Source: CAWDBV01 sp963800705 (GTDB lineage Bacteria; Actinomycetota; Thermoleophilia; Solirubrobacterales; 70-9). From it: a stretch of 64,000 nucleotides of DNA. Location: positions 1-64,000 of the forward strand of contig CAWDBV010000007.1 of NCBI GenBank assembly GCA_963800705.1, read 5' to 3'. This document shows, piece after piece, positions 9,052 to 19,677 of the stretch. The notes under the pieces are model-generated. The model saw only the letters and a list, made by a program, of their open reading frames with translations, searched no databases and had not been told where the DNA came from. Both the position numbers and the translations under genes were made by a program. Numbering within the stretch: the first letter of the stretch is position 1; the number at the start of each line of letters is the position of its first letter.

Positions 9052-10287
9052 ATGGCGCGTGTGCTGATGGTCCTCATCGCGATCGCGGCGCTCACCGCCG
9101 CACCGGCGGCCGCGCAGTCGCTGAAGACCGCCTCGGCGGTCAGCGACGCCGTGTCGGCGTTGCGCAGCGGCACGACGGTCTACGTCCATCCCGACGCGCG
9201 CGACGCGCTCTCGGAGGCCGAAGCGAGCCAGATCGCGTCGAGCATCGAGAGGTCCGGCGGCCGCACGTTCGTCGCGGTGCTGCCCGCGGGTGCCGGCTCC
9301 GGGAACGTCGCCCAGCGGATCGGCGAGCAGGCCCGGATCAACGGCACGTACGTCGCCGACGTCGACGGCGCCTGGAGCGCCGCGAGCACCGACCTCGCGT
9401 CCGGCCAGGCGACGCAGCTCATCGCCGACGCCTCGCAGGGCCGCGAGAACGACGCGGCCGGGACGCTCGGCGCCTTCGTGCCGTCCGTGGCCGACGCCCG
9501 TCCGGGGCGGTCCGGCGGCGGCGGCGTGAGCGGAGGACTGATCGCGATCCTCGCCGTGGTCGCCGGCGGCGGCGGCCTGCTGGCCTGGCGCTCGCAGCGC
9601 AGGCGCAAGGCGCGCCAGGCGGCCGAGGTGGCGGAGCTGCACAAGGTTGCGCGTGACGACCTCGACGCGATCGGCGAGGACATCCGCCTGCTGGAGATCG
9701 ACGTCGACATGCCCGGCGCCGACCCGCGTGCGAAGGAGCGCTACGGGGAGGCGGTGCTGGCCTACACCCGGGCCGAGGAAGGCCTCGACCTCGCCAGGAC
9801 GAGCGCGGCGTTCCAGCCCATCGGCCAGGCGCTCGAGGAGGGTCGCTTCGCGCTGGCGGCGGCCAAGGCGCACCTCGCGGGCCGGGACGAGCCCGAGCGC
9901 CGCCCGCCCTGCTTCTTCGACCCGCGCCACGGCCCGTCGGTCACCGACGTCGAGTGGGAGCCGGCGTGGGGGTCCAGGCGCGAGGTGCCGGTCTGCGCCG
10001 CGGACGCCGCCCGCCTCGAGGCGGGCGAGGAGCCCGACAGCCGCCAGGTCACGGTCGGAGGCGAGCGGATGCCGTACTACCAGGCGCCCGGCTACTACGG
10101 CGGCTACTACGCGGGCGGCATGTTCGGCGGCTTCGGCGGGTTCCTCCCCGGCATCCTGTTCGGGTCGATGATCGGGGGCGGCTGGGGCGGGGGCGACTCG
10201 TTCGACGGCTCCGGCTACGACGGCGGCGGCTTCGGCGGCGGGGACTTCGGGGGCGGCGACTTCGGCGGAGGGGACTTCGGCGGGTGA
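9052..10287 (+). CDS. Secreted/membrane-anchored protein with Gly-Asp-Phe repeat tail
   Basis: A 411-residue protein starting MARVLMVLIAIAALTAAPAA, a signal peptide ending around AAAQS. An extracytoplasmic domain of about 140 residues follows (YVHPDARDALSEAEASQI), then a transmembrane helix (GGLIAILAVVAGGGGLLAW) with a basic stop-transfer RRRKARQ, and a cytoplasmic helical region. The last 80 residues are aromatic/Gly-rich, ending in three GGGDF repeats. The layout resembles TPM-domain (YgcG-like) and DUF6676-type proteins of actinobacteria, but I cannot confirm the family. ATG 9052 is preferred to a far upstream in-frame ATG because it starts the signal peptide. Confidence 0.75.
   Translation: MARVLMVLIAIAALTAAPAAAQSLKTASAVSDAVSALRSGTTVYVHPDARDALSEAEASQIASSIERSGGRTFVAVLPAGAGSGNVAQRIGEQARINGTYVADVDGAWSAASTDLASGQATQLIADASQGRENDAAGTLGAFVPSVADARPGRSGGGGVSGGLIAILAVVAGGGGLLAWRSQRRRKARQAAEVAELHKVARDDLDAIGEDIRLLEIDVDMPGADPRAKERYGEAVLAYTRAEEGLDLARTSAAFQPIGQALEEGRFALAAAKAHLAGRDEPERRPPCFFDPRHGPSVTDVEWEPAWGSRREVPVCAADAARLEAGEEPDSRQVTVGGERMPYYQAPGYYGGYYAGGMFGGFGGFLPGILFGSMIGGGWGGGDSFDGSGYDGGGFGGGDFGGGDFGGGDFGG
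10234..10278 (+). repeat. Three 15-bp tandem repeats coding GGGDF
   Basis: Units at 10234-10248, 10249-10263 and 10264-10278 each encode Gly-Gly-Gly-Asp-Phe, differing only at wobble positions, just before the stop codon of the Gly-rich protein. Wobble differences suggest the repeat is old and maintained at protein level, not a fresh slippage product. Confidence 0.8.
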
Positions 10288-10311
10288 CGACGGACCCGCC
10301 GGGTCCTGACC

Positions 10312-10452
10312 TCAGTGGCGACGCAGGCCCTGGCGCACCGGGTTCCACGGCGCGTTGCCGCGCCGCATCCGGTACAGGCCACGCCCGACCCACGCCGCGA
10401 GCTGCAGGGTGAGCACCGCGTTCGCGACGCGGCCGCGGCGCCTGCGCCTCAT
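10312..10452 (-). CDS. Small basic membrane-associated protein, 46 residues
   Basis: From ATG 10452 the minus strand encodes MRRRRRGRVANAVLTLQLAA followed by a short hydrophobic/basic stretch and ends WNPVRQGLRRH. Its start overlaps the stop of the SHOCT protein gene as ATGA, which argues for translational coupling and a real gene. It looks like a single amphipathic helix with strongly basic ends; no family is recognised. Confidence 0.5.
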   Translation of the reverse strand: MRRRRRGRVANAVLTLQLAAWVGRGLYRMRRGNAPWNPVRQGLRRH

Positions 10453-10847
10453 GCGACTGCCTTCGCCTTGAGCGAGTCGAACTCCGACTGCGTGATCGCG
10501 CCGCTGTCGAGCAGCGCCTTGGCCTTCTCGATCTCGCTCGCCGCGCCGCCGCCGCGTGCCGGCCGCCTGGCGCACGTAGCTCGTCGAACTGGGCCTGCTG
10601 GGCCTGCACGTCCTTCTGCTGGCGCTCGGCCATGCCGTCGTGCTGGCGCGACGAGGTACACGAGCACGCCCAGGAACGGGATGACGACCAGGAAGATCGT
10701 CCACAACGCCTTCGTCCAACCACCGATGTCGTGCCGGCGGAAGACGTCGGTCAGGATCACGATCAGGATCCAGATCCACGCCACCCACGCGAAGAAGATG
10801 ATCATGCTCCAGAGCAAGTTCATGAACGGGTAATCCGCTGCAATCAC
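10449..10847 (-). CDS. PLDc_N/SHOCT membrane protein (two frame changes)
   Basis: Begins at GTG 10847 (VIAADYPFMNLLWSMIIFF); two transmembrane helices of PLDc_N type follow with FRRHDIGGWTKALW between them and PFLGVLVYLVA. After a charged helix (MAERQQKDVQAQQAQFDE) the C-terminus is a SHOCT oligomerisation module (ASEIEKAKALLDSGAITQSE). Single-base shifts near 10,650 and 10,560 break the frame. This arrangement is very common in Solirubrobacterales; function unknown, likely a membrane oligomer. An in-frame ATG at 10823 is an alternative start. Confidence 0.75.
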   Translation of the reverse strand: MIAADYPFMNLLWSMIIFFAWVAWIWILIVILTDVFRRHDIGGWTKALWTIFLVVIPFLGVLVYLVAPARRHGRAPAEGRAGPAGPVRRATCARRPARGGGAASEIEKAKALLDSGAITQSEFDSLKAKAVA

Positions 10848-10968
10848 CAAGGTCCTCGTCCTCCTCCTCTGCTGTCTGTCATGTCGAGGGGATCGTCCGC
10901 GCTGGGCGGGTGGTGGGGCAATGGTGCGCGCACGTCGATCGGCTGCGTGCGTGCGCCTGGCGGCTGGT

Positions 10969-11981
10969 CTAGGCCAGGACCCCGGTGAGCCGCCAGTCGA
11001 GGACCTCCTCGGCGTCGCCACCGGGCCGCGCCGCCCGGACGATCGAGCGCAGGCCCACGAGCCCGCCGCCGCCCGGGAGCGGGTCCGTCGCCGGTGACGG
11101 TGACCGTGCTGTGCAGCGTGTCGCCCTCGTGCACCGGCCCGGTGTGGTCGCAGCCCTCCCAGCCGACGATCGTCACGAGCTCCGGGAGCACGCGGGTGAT
11201 CTGCGCCGCGGCGATCCCGATCGTGTGCCCGCCGTAGACGAGCCGGCGTCCCGCCGGCGGCCCCGGCGTCGTGGTGCGCGATCGCGACGTTGAGCGTGAG
11301 GCGCGCGAGCTCGGGGGCGCAGGAGACGACGTCGCCTCCCTCGACCTCCCAGCTGTCGCCGACGGCCACGCCGTCGAAGTGCCGGCCGGACGGGAAGCCG
11401 CGCGGAACGCGCCCAGGTCGACGCCCTCGAGCGCGGCGGTGGCGGACGGGGCCGGGCCGTCCAGGGTCACCGCGGTGACGTCGGCGTCGTGGCCGGTCTC
11501 CGGCGCGCCCTCGCGCAGCGGCAGCATCGCGCAGCGCAGGAAGTCGAGGACCGGGCGGTCCTCCTGGTCGACGGTGGTGATGCGCAGGACGGCCAGGCCG
11601 GTGGGCGCGCGGCCCGGCCGCCGCGTGTTCTCGCGCAGCGCGACGACCCCCGTCGTCGTGCGCAGCGTGTCGCCGAGCACGACGAGGCGGTGCAGCGCGA
11701 GCCCGCGGTAGAAGAGGTTGGCCCGCACGCGCCGGGTGAACAGCGTCGACTGGCCGATCGCGACGTCGCAGACCAGCGCGGGGTGCGCGGGGACGGCGTC
11801 GCGCCCGAGGACGCGGCGTGCGAGCGGCGCGTCGAGGGACAGCCGCATCCGGTCGCCGAGGATCGCCTGGTGCAGCGCCGCGTGGCCGTCGGTCAGCGTC
11901 AGCGCCGGGGCGTCGTCGACGACGTCGCCGACGGTGAGGTCGTCGAAGTAGGGGCCGGAGATGGGCCTGGCATCGGGACAT
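10969..11981 (-). CDS. MaoC-like double hot-dog dehydratase (several frame changes)
   Basis: About 335 codons. The N-terminal half contains PISGPYFDDLTVGDVVDDAP and NLFYRGLALHRLVVLGDTLR; the C-terminal half, after shifts near 11,390, 11,260 and 11,090, contains RLVYGGHTIGIAAAQITRVL and GPVHEGDTLHSTVTVTG, the hydratase-2 pattern with a catalytic His in GGHTIG. Members hydrate enoyl-CoA or mesaconyl-type thioesters. The start is unclear: ATGs at 11981 and 11973 lie in frames that need one base change to meet the fold. The gene is divergent from the FAD enzyme gene with about 70 bases between. Confidence 0.7.
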
Positions 11982-12054
11982 CGTGACGATTCGCACTGGC
12001 ATTCGGTTGGCACGAAGGCGCATGCTCTGCATGACACCGATCGAGGAGACCGAG

Positions 12055-13381
12055 ATGCGACAGCGTGCGGAGCACGCGGTGGTCGTCGGAGCGAGCGTGG
12101 CAGGGCTGCTTGCGGCGCGCGTGCTGGCGGACCACGTACGACCGCGTCACGGTGATCGACCGTGATCGGCTCCCGGACGGTGTTCACGACCGGCGTGCCG
12201 TGCCCCAGGGACGCCACGCCCACTCGCTCCTGCCCCACGGGCAGGACTGCCTCGAGGAGCTCCTCCCGGGATCGGCCGACGAGCTCGCCGCGGCGGGCGC
12301 CGTCCGCTGCCGCAGGCTCGACGACATGCGCCTCGTCGTCGGCGGCCACGAGCTGCACCGCATCTCCACGGACGGCTACTCGCTCTACGCGAGCCGCGCG
12401 TTCTTCGAGGCGCACATCCGCGAGCGTGTCCTCGCGCTGCCCAACGTCGCCGTCCGCGACGGCTGCGACGTCCTCGCGCTCACCGCGACCCCCGACGGGG
12501 CGCGCGTCACCGGCGTCCGGGTCGTGTCCCGCGAGGACGGCGCGGCGGCCGAGGCGGTGCAGGCGGACCTCGTCGTCGCCGCGACGGGCCGCGGCGCCCG
12601 CGTGCCCGCGTGGCTGGAGGAGATCGGCGGTCCGAGGCCGGTCGAGGAGCGCGTCGACGTCGACGTCGTCTACGCGAGCCGCCACGTGCGGCTGCCCGAG
12701 GACGGCCTGCGGGGCGACAGGATGCTCCTCTCCAGCGCGTCGGCCGAGCGGCCGACGGCGCTGTTCGTGTTCCCGCAGGAGGGCGGGCGCTACATCGTGT
12801 CGACGGGCGGCTTCGGCGCCGAGCACCACCCCCCGTCCGACCAGGACGCGCTCCTGGAGTACGCCGCCGCAGCGGCGCCCGACGACCTGCGCGACCTGGT
12901 GCGCGAGGCCGAGCCGACGGACGACCGCGTGACCCAGCGGTTCCCGTCCGACGTGCGGCGGCGCTACGACCTGCTCGACACGATCCCGGAGGGCCTCGTC
13001 CTCAGCGGCGACGCCGTCTGCTCCTTCAACCCCACCTACGGGCAGGGGATGACCGTGGCGGCGGGGGAGGCGGTCGAGCTGCGCGACTGCCTGGCGGACG
13101 GCCCGGAGGGCCTCGGCCGGCGCCACCTCGCCGCGGCCGCGCCCCTCGTCGACCACGCCTGGCGGATGTCGACGGTCGCCGACCTCGACATCCCGGGGGT
13201 GCGGGGGACGCGCACCGACGAGACGCGCGAGTTCGGCGCCTACCTGCGCCTCGTGCAGGCGAAGGCCGAGGTCGATCCCGCCGTCGCCGGCACGCTGGCG
13301 GGCACCATGGGCATGGTGGTGCCGCTCGCGGCGCTGACCGCGCCGGCGATGCGGGAGCGGGTCGTGGGGGTGCCGGCCTAG
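12055..13381 (+). CDS. FAD-dependent monooxygenase/epoxidase-like oxidoreductase (one frame change)
   Basis: ATG 12055 follows a GAGGAG Shine-Dalgarno at a good distance. The Rossmann motif HAVVVGASVAGLLAARVLAD starts at residue 6; one extra G near 12,137 shifts the frame, after which YDRVTVIDRDRLPD and QGRHAHSLLPHGQDCLEELL continue. The second FAD signature LSGDAVCSFNPTYGQGMTVA is near residue 320. This pattern (HSLL after the GxG motif, NPxYGQGM) is seen in FAD monooxygenases of the squalene-epoxidase/halogenase-related group. It likely hydroxylates or epoxidises a hydrophobic substrate; substrate unknown. Its stop lies next to that of the convergent VAO-type gene. Confidence 0.8.
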
Positions 13382-13383
13382 CG

Positions 13384-14899
13384 CTAGCGCCTGTTGGCCG
13401 GCCAGATCCCCTGCTTGCCGGGCGAGAGGATGCCGTTCGGGTCCAGGGCGTCCTTGATGCGCTCGCTCGTCCGGCGCTGGATGTGGTCGTTGAAGTCGAG
13501 CTGGTCGGCCACGAGGTCCATGTGGTGGATGTTCGTGCGGTACGGGACCTTCTTGACCTTCGCGAGCGCGAGGACCATCTCGTCGTAGGCCGCGTAGACC
13601 TCGCGCGTCTGCTCCTCGTCATTGGGGTCGAAGAACGTCGTCGTCACGTGGATGACGTTGCGCGGGGACATGAGCAGTCCGCCGAGGTACTCCCAGCCGT
13701 GGCGGTCGTAGAGCTCGCGGACGAGCTTGAACGTCTGCACGACGTCCTTGCCGGTCAGCGGGCCGACCGGGGAGAAGTCCAGGTGCCCCGTCTCCTCGCC
13801 GTAGGGCGTCTTGAAGAGGTCCATGAGGTCCATCTCCGGGATGCCGCACTGGACCTGCTCGTCGTGGCCGCGGGCCTGCGCGTGACGCTCGGTGCCCGGC
13901 ATCTGGTGGCAGCTCACCTCGACGCCCGGGATCGCCTCCAGCGTCTCGCGCGCGATGTCCCAGTGCGCGTCGACGATGGCCTGGCGCCCGTAGAGCGCGA
14001 AGCGCAGCCGCCAGGTCGGGATCGGACGAGTCGATGAACGGCTTGGCGTCCATGCCGACGCCGATCCCGCGGCCCATGATGGGGTAGTTGCGGATGATCC
14101 CCTCGAGCATGAGCGTGCGCAGCGCGTCGACCATCGCCTCGAGGGCCTCCTCGCCCTGCCAGGTCGCGCCGCAGGCCGCGTAGACCTCGGGGCGCGGCAT
14201 GATCCAGACGCCCATCTGGGTGACGATCCCGAAGTTGCTCTGCATGAACAGGCGGTCGAGCGACGGGCCGTAGGAGTGCTGGTAGACGTGCCAGGCCTCG
14301 TTGCCGCTCTGGCCACCCATGCCGGTGCGCAGGACCTCGCCGTCGGGGAGCACGACCTCCATGCCGCAGACGTTCGTCGCGTGGTCGCCGTACGGGGTGT
14401 AGCCGCGCCCGTACTCCAGGGTGTTGCCGACGACGCTGCCCCAGCCGAGGTCGGGGATCGAGGGCCAGCAGTTGCCGCCGGCCGCCTCGAGCGCGTCGTG
14501 CAGGTCGAACCAGCGCACGCCGGGCTCCACGACGGCGTAGCAGAGCTCCTCGTTCACCTCGAGGACCCTGTTCATCTCCCGCATGTTCACGATGACCGAC
14601 CCGCGCACGCGAGGCGCGGCGCCGCCGTAGGTGTTGTTGCGGCCCTGGCCGATGGTCCACAGCGGGATGCCGTGCTCGTTGGCGATGCGCACGATCGCCT
14701 GGACCTGCTCGGTCGTCGTCGGGGAGACGGCCGCAGAGGCGTCCCACTCGTCGGACTGCTTGTAGGCGTACGGATCGCGGAACTCGCGCAACGCCTCCGT
14801 GTCGGTCATGACCGCATCGGCGCCCAGCGCGTCCACGAAGGCGTCGATCGCCTTCTCGACATCACCCTCGGACACTCCGGCAGGCAGGACAGTGGCCAC
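13384..14899 (-). CDS. VAO/PCMH-type FAD oxidase or dehydrogenase, 4-cresol dehydrogenase-like (one frame change)
   Basis: About 505 codons, close to the p-cresol methylhydroxylase flavoprotein (521). The FAD-binding part includes WTIGQGRNNTYGGAAPRV and the conserved SVVGNTLEYGRGYTPYGDHA; the C-terminal substrate cap includes HLDFSPVGPLTGKDVVQTFK and ends DPNGILSPGKQGIW. A shift near 14,025 (after DSSDPD) separates the two parts. Members oxidise para-alkyl or para-alkoxy phenols to quinone methides. No cytochrome partner gene is present, so an oxidase acting on O2 is possible. A conserved 116-residue protein is encoded 48 bases upstream on the same strand. Confidence 0.85.
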
Positions 14900-14947
14900 G
14901 GTTCTCCCCCAGACCTTCGCTCGACTTCCCGTCCGACGATCCTACGT

Positions 14948-15298
14948 TCAGCCGCTCTTCGCGTCGAGGCGCTGGAGGAGATCGTGGGCGGCCAGCTCGA
15001 TCTCCTTGTGACGCCACTCCGCTGCGCGGTAGTGGCAGGCGATGATCCCGCTGCGGTGGATGCGGCGGAAGTCACCGAAGACGAAGGCGCAGCGCCCCTT
15101 GGTCCCCTCGGCGGCGCCCTCCGTAAGCCCGAGGAACCACTCGGCGTACTCGTCCCAGGAGTGCTTCTCGAGGTAGGCGTTCTCCTGCTCGGCCTTCGGC
15201 TGGACGTCGCCCCACCGGCTGTCGAGGACGTACTGCCGCTTGTCGATCAGGTCGATCGCGTGCTCGAGTCCGGCGGGGTTGACGAGGTACGACGCCAT
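14948..15298 (-). CDS. Conserved 116-residue protein of unknown function
   Basis: MASYLVNPAGLEHAIDLIDK opens a compact alpha/beta protein with a charged centre (HSWDEYAEWFLGL, GRCAFVFGDFRRIHRSGIIA) and a helical end (EIELAAHDLLQRLDAKSG). The many aligned His, Arg and Trp residues suggest a conserved soluble family; I do not recognise it by name. It shares a strand and probably a transcript with the VAO-type oxidase gene, so it may belong to the same pathway. Confidence 0.7.
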   Translation of the reverse strand: MASYLVNPAGLEHAIDLIDKRQYVLDSRWGDVQPKAEQENAYLEKHSWDEYAEWFLGLTEGAAEGTKGRCAFVFGDFRRIHRSGIIACHYRAAEWRHKEIELAAHDLLQRLDAKSG

Positions 15299-15381
15299 GC
15301 GGTCCCCCTACCCGTTCACGCGCCCCGGCCCCTACGAGATGGCGATAGCGTCGGGCGACTGCACGCGACGAGGGGAGCGAC

Positions 15382-16362
15382 GTGGGGTTCGAGGAGCGGA
15401 TCGATCCGGAGCTGCGTGACGGCCTGGTGCTCTACGAGGCGCTGGGCTTCGAGGCGGAGGACCTCAGCGGCGAGACCCTGGCGACGATGCGGACAACGTC
15501 GGCGGCCGTGTTCGCCGAGGCGATGGCCGACGTCCCCCCGAACGACCGCGTCGTGCGTCAGGACCGCACCGCTCCCGGGCCCGACGGCGAGGTCCCGGTG
15601 CGGGTGCACCGCTCCGTCGACGCGACCGGCACGCTGCCCGCCCTGCTCTGGATCCACGGCGGCGGCATGATCTTCGGGAGCATCGACCAGGACGACCTCG
15701 CCTGCGACGCCTACGCGGAGGCCGTCGGCTGCGTCGTCGTCGACGTCGAGTACCGCCTCGCGCCGGAGCATCCGCACCCCGCGCCGGTGGAGGACTGCTA
15801 CGCCGCGCTGCGATGGATGGCCGACAACGCGGCCGAGCTCGGCATCGATCCCGCGCGGATCGCGGTCGGCGGCGCGAGCGCGGGCGGCGGGCTCGCCGCC
15901 GGCACCGTGCTCGTGGCGCGCGATCGCGGAGGCCCCAGCGTCGCGTTCCAGCTGCTCGTCTACCCGATGCTCGACGACCGCGACGCGACGCCCTCGGCCC
16001 GGGAGTTCAGCGGGATCCGAGCTGGAGCCGCGAGCACAACGCTGTCGGGCTGGAGGGCGTATCTCGGCGATCGCGTCGGCACCGATGCCGTCGATCACTA
16101 CGCCGCGCCCGCGCGGGCGACAGACCTCACGGGCCTGCCGCCACCTCATCGAGGTCGGCGAGCTCGAGACGTTCCGCGACGAGGACATCGACTACGCGGC
16201 GCGCCTCCTGCGGGCCAGCCTGGCGGCCCGCGTCGGCGTCTACCTCGCCGAGCCGCCACGGGTCAGCGTGCCGGTTCCAACACGTCGAGCGTGGCCGTCG
16301 GATGGTCGAGGGCGGATGGAGGTGCGGCGCGGGCCTGCAGCCCGGCCGCGGCGCCAGCGTGA
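15382..16362 (+). CDS. Alpha/beta hydrolase, hormone-sensitive-lipase (HSL/acetyl-hydrolase) family (frame changes)
   Basis: Starts MGFEERIDPELRDGLVLYEA at GTG/ATG 15382. Oxyanion-hole motif WIHGGGMIFG near residue 95, YRLAPEHPHPAP, and nucleophile motif GGASAGGG near residue 170 define an HSL-family esterase. Near 16,140 the frame shifts to one carrying LIEVGELETFRDEDIDYAAR, which holds the catalytic acid, then shifts back near 16,270. The stop TGA (16360-16362) overlaps the GTG start of the NIPSNAP gene. Likely hydrolyses a small ester in the same catabolic neighbourhood. Confidence 0.8.
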   Translation: MGFEERIDPELRDGLVLYEALGFEAEDLSGETLATMRTTSAAVFAEAMADVPPNDRVVRQDRTAPGPDGEVPVRVHRSVDATGTLPALLWIHGGGMIFGSIDQDDLACDAYAEAVGCVVVDVEYRLAPEHPHPAPVEDCYAALRWMADNAAELGIDPARIAVGGASAGGGLAAGTVLVARDRGGPSVAFQLLVYPMLDDRDATPSAREFSGIRAGAASTTLSGWRAYLGDRVGTDAVDHYAAPARATDLTGLPPPHRGRRARDVPRRGHRLRGAPPAGQPGGPRRRLPRRAATGQRAGSNTSSVAVGWSRADGGAARACSPAAAPA

Positions 16363-16663
16363 TCACCTGCCACGTCCGCTACGAGATCGACCCGGACCAG
16401 ATCGACGCGTTCGAGCGGTTCGGGCGCCGGTGGATCGAGCTGGTGACGAGCACGGCGGCCTGCACCACGGGTACTTCCTGCCGGCCGAGGGCGCGAGCGA
16501 CATCGCGTACGCGCTCTTCTCCTTCCCCAGCCTCGCCGAGTACGAGCGCTACCGCGACGCGTTCGGCGTCGACCCCGAGTTCATCGAGGCCGACCGGATC
16601 CGGGACGAGTCCGGCTGCGTGCGGCGCTACGAGCGCAGCTTCCTGCGCCCGGTGCTGCGGTAA
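16359..16663 (+). CDS. NIPSNAP family protein (one frame change)
   Basis: Starts at GTG 16359 (VITCHVRYEIDPDQIDAFER) overlapping the upstream stop by 4 nt. After a shift near 16,455 it continues HGGLHHGYFLPAEGASDIAY and ends YERSFLRPVLR, about 101 residues in all. NIPSNAP proteins are small dimeric ferredoxin-like folds often encoded beside catabolic hydrolases or oxidoreductases; the molecular role is not settled. Confidence 0.75.
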
Positions 16664-17447
16664 TCACGCGGCGACCTCCCGCCGCGTGATCCGCCAGGCG
16701 CCGATCAGGAGCGGGAGCAGCATCCAGAGCGCGAGCGCGGTGCCGGCGTGCGCCCACTGGGTGGCGCTCATGACCTCCTGCGTGCAGCGGGCCGAGGGCG
16801 AGCCGCGTGTCCAGCCACGGGGCGGCGTCGGCGAAGAAGGACAGCGAGGCCACCGCCGTCCACGCGATCGGCAGCGCGAAGAGCGCGACGATGGCGGGCG
16901 CCGAGGCGAGCAGGACCATGCCGAACGCGACGCCGGTGAGCATCCCGCCGTCAGGTAGACCGCCGACTGGCCGATCAGCGGCGCGGCGTCGGACCAGGTC
17001 GCCGTCGACGCCCGGCGACGCGACGAGCACGCCCGCGGCGACGATGCCGACGGTGACGGCGAGCATCGCGACGGCGAGGACGAGGCTCGCGACGAGCTTG
17101 GCGCCGAGGACGCGCGAGCGCACCGGGACCAGCGCGAAGGTGATCATCCCGGTGCGCTGGGACCACTCCGAGGTGACGAGCAGGATGCCGGCGATCGGCA
17201 GCAGCACGGCCGCCGGCTTCACCCCGACGTCGAGGACGGCGGCGAAGGTGTGGTCCGCCGCGTCGCCGATGACGAGCGCGGACGATCACGACGAGCACGG
17301 TGAGCGCGACGGTGGCGACCTGCAGCCAGAAGCCGGCGCGGGTGTCGACGCATCTTGCGCAGCTCGACGGCGACGAGGCGGCCGAGGCCGGGGCGCGTGT
17401 GGACGCCGGCGATGTTCACGGGGATCGGTGCGGCGAGGGCGTGGTGC

Positions 17448-17451
<4 letters not shown>
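16664..17451 (-). CDS. ABC-2 type transporter permease (frame changes)
   Basis: A polytopic protein of about 260 codons. From ATG 17451 (overlapping the ATP-binding gene stop as ATGA) the N-terminus reads into GVHTRPGLGRLVAVELRKM, the typical cytoplasmic lead of ABC-2 permeases, followed by hydrophobic helices (LLPIAGILLVTSEWSQRTGM, LVLAVAMLAVTVGIVAAGVL, GMVLLASAPAIVALFALPIA) and ends RRE(V)AA. Shifts are inferred near 17,440, 17,345, 17,280, 16,960 and 16,790. With the coupled ATPase it forms a simple exporter, probably for a lipophilic or antibiotic-like compound. Confidence 0.7.
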
Positions 17452-18366
<915 letters not shown>

Positions 18367-18501
18367 GTCCGCAGACTCGCGGCCGGCCGGGGCTGCGACC
18401 ACGGTCTGCGGGCTGCGCTCGCCGGGCCCTGCGGCGGTGGCGGCAGCGACTTTGGTAGGGGGTCGCGGCGCGCGGCGCTGGCCTAGCCTTCGCCTCGAGC
18501 G

Positions 18502-19677
18502 ATGGCGCGTCACGCGACAGCACGCTGTCACCCGTCCGGCGCTGCCGGACGTCGTCGTCGACGCCCCCGACGAGGAGCGCGGCCGCCGCGACCGCGTCGT
18601 CGACGCGGCGATGTACCTGGTCGCCTTCGCGATCAGCACCGCGACCCTCGTGGACACGTGGGAGCTGCACCCTCCCTGGTTGCGCCCCGTGGCCGTCGTG
18701 GCCGGGATCGCCACGGTCGTCTCGCTGCGCTGGCGGCGGACGCATCCGGGCGCCGTCGGGATCGGCGTCGGGGCCGTCTCGGTCGTGATCATCACGGCTC
18801 GGGCCTTCGTCGCCGCCTTCAACGCGGCGGTCCGGGCTCGCGGACGTGATCTGGCCATCGTCGCCGGCCTCACGATCGCTCGAGCTTCACGAACCCGCTG
18901 CTCTACCGCGGCCGCACGGAGCTCCGGCTCGAGTTCGGCGCCGGCCTGCTGACTGGCCGCCGTCGCCGTCGGCTGGGGGCTCTTCGTGCGCGCGCGGCGC
19001 GAGCTCGTGCGGTCGCTGCGCGACGCAGGCCGACCGCGCCGGGGACGAGGCGCGCGCGGCCGAGCGGCGGCGGATCGCGCGCGAGATGCACGACGTGCTC
19101 GCCCACCGCCTCTCGCTGCTCTCCGTCCACGCGGGCGCGCTCGAGTTCCGCCCCGACGCCCCGGCCGAGGAGGTCGCCGAGGCGGCCGGCGTGATCCGCG
19201 AGAGCGCGCGGGCCGCGCTCGACGAGCTGCGCGGCGTGATCGGCGTCCTGCGCGAGGACGGCGGCGAGAGCCTGACCGCAGCCGCCGCAGCCGACGCTCG
19301 CCGACCTCGCCGCCCTCGTGGAGGAGTCGCGGGCGGCCGGGATGCGGATCACGGCGCGAGATCGAGCTGGGCGACGCGGCGCCGCCCGCCGCCGTCGGCC
19401 GCACCGCCTACCGGATCGCGCAGGAGGGCCTGACCAACGCGCGCAAGCACGCGCCGGGAGCGGCCGTGACGCTCACCGTCGCAGGCGCCCGACGGCGATC
19501 TGCAGGTCGAGGTCCGCAGCCTCGCGCCGGTGGCCGTCGCCGCGGCGCTCGCCGCTGCCCGGGGCGGGGACCGGCCTGATCGGGCTCGCCGAGCGCGTCA
19601 CGCTCGCCGGCGGCGAGCTCGAGTCCGGCGTCGATCCCGACGGCGCCTTCGTCCTGCGCGCCCGGCTGCCGCGATGA
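18502..19677 (+). CDS. NarL/DesK-type sensor histidine kinase (many frame changes)
   Basis: The N-terminal part has several membrane helices (MYLVAFAISTATLVDTWEL, VAVVAGIATVVSLRW). The dimerisation/phosphoacceptor helix RRRIAREMHDVLAHRLSLLS, with the predicted phosphorylated His, lies near 19,070-19,130; the HATPase N-box is YRIAQEGLTNARKHAPGA near 19,410 and a G-box GAGTGLIGLAERV near 19,560. At least six single-base shifts occur. The exact start is uncertain (ATG 18502, or 18611). The stop overlaps the response regulator start as ATGA, so the two are co-translated. Confidence 0.75.

Noticed and set aside
10100..10287. Short repeated GGC-rich DNA as a possible CRISPR-like array
   Set aside because: The repeats are in frame, 15 bases with no spacers, and encode GGGDF.
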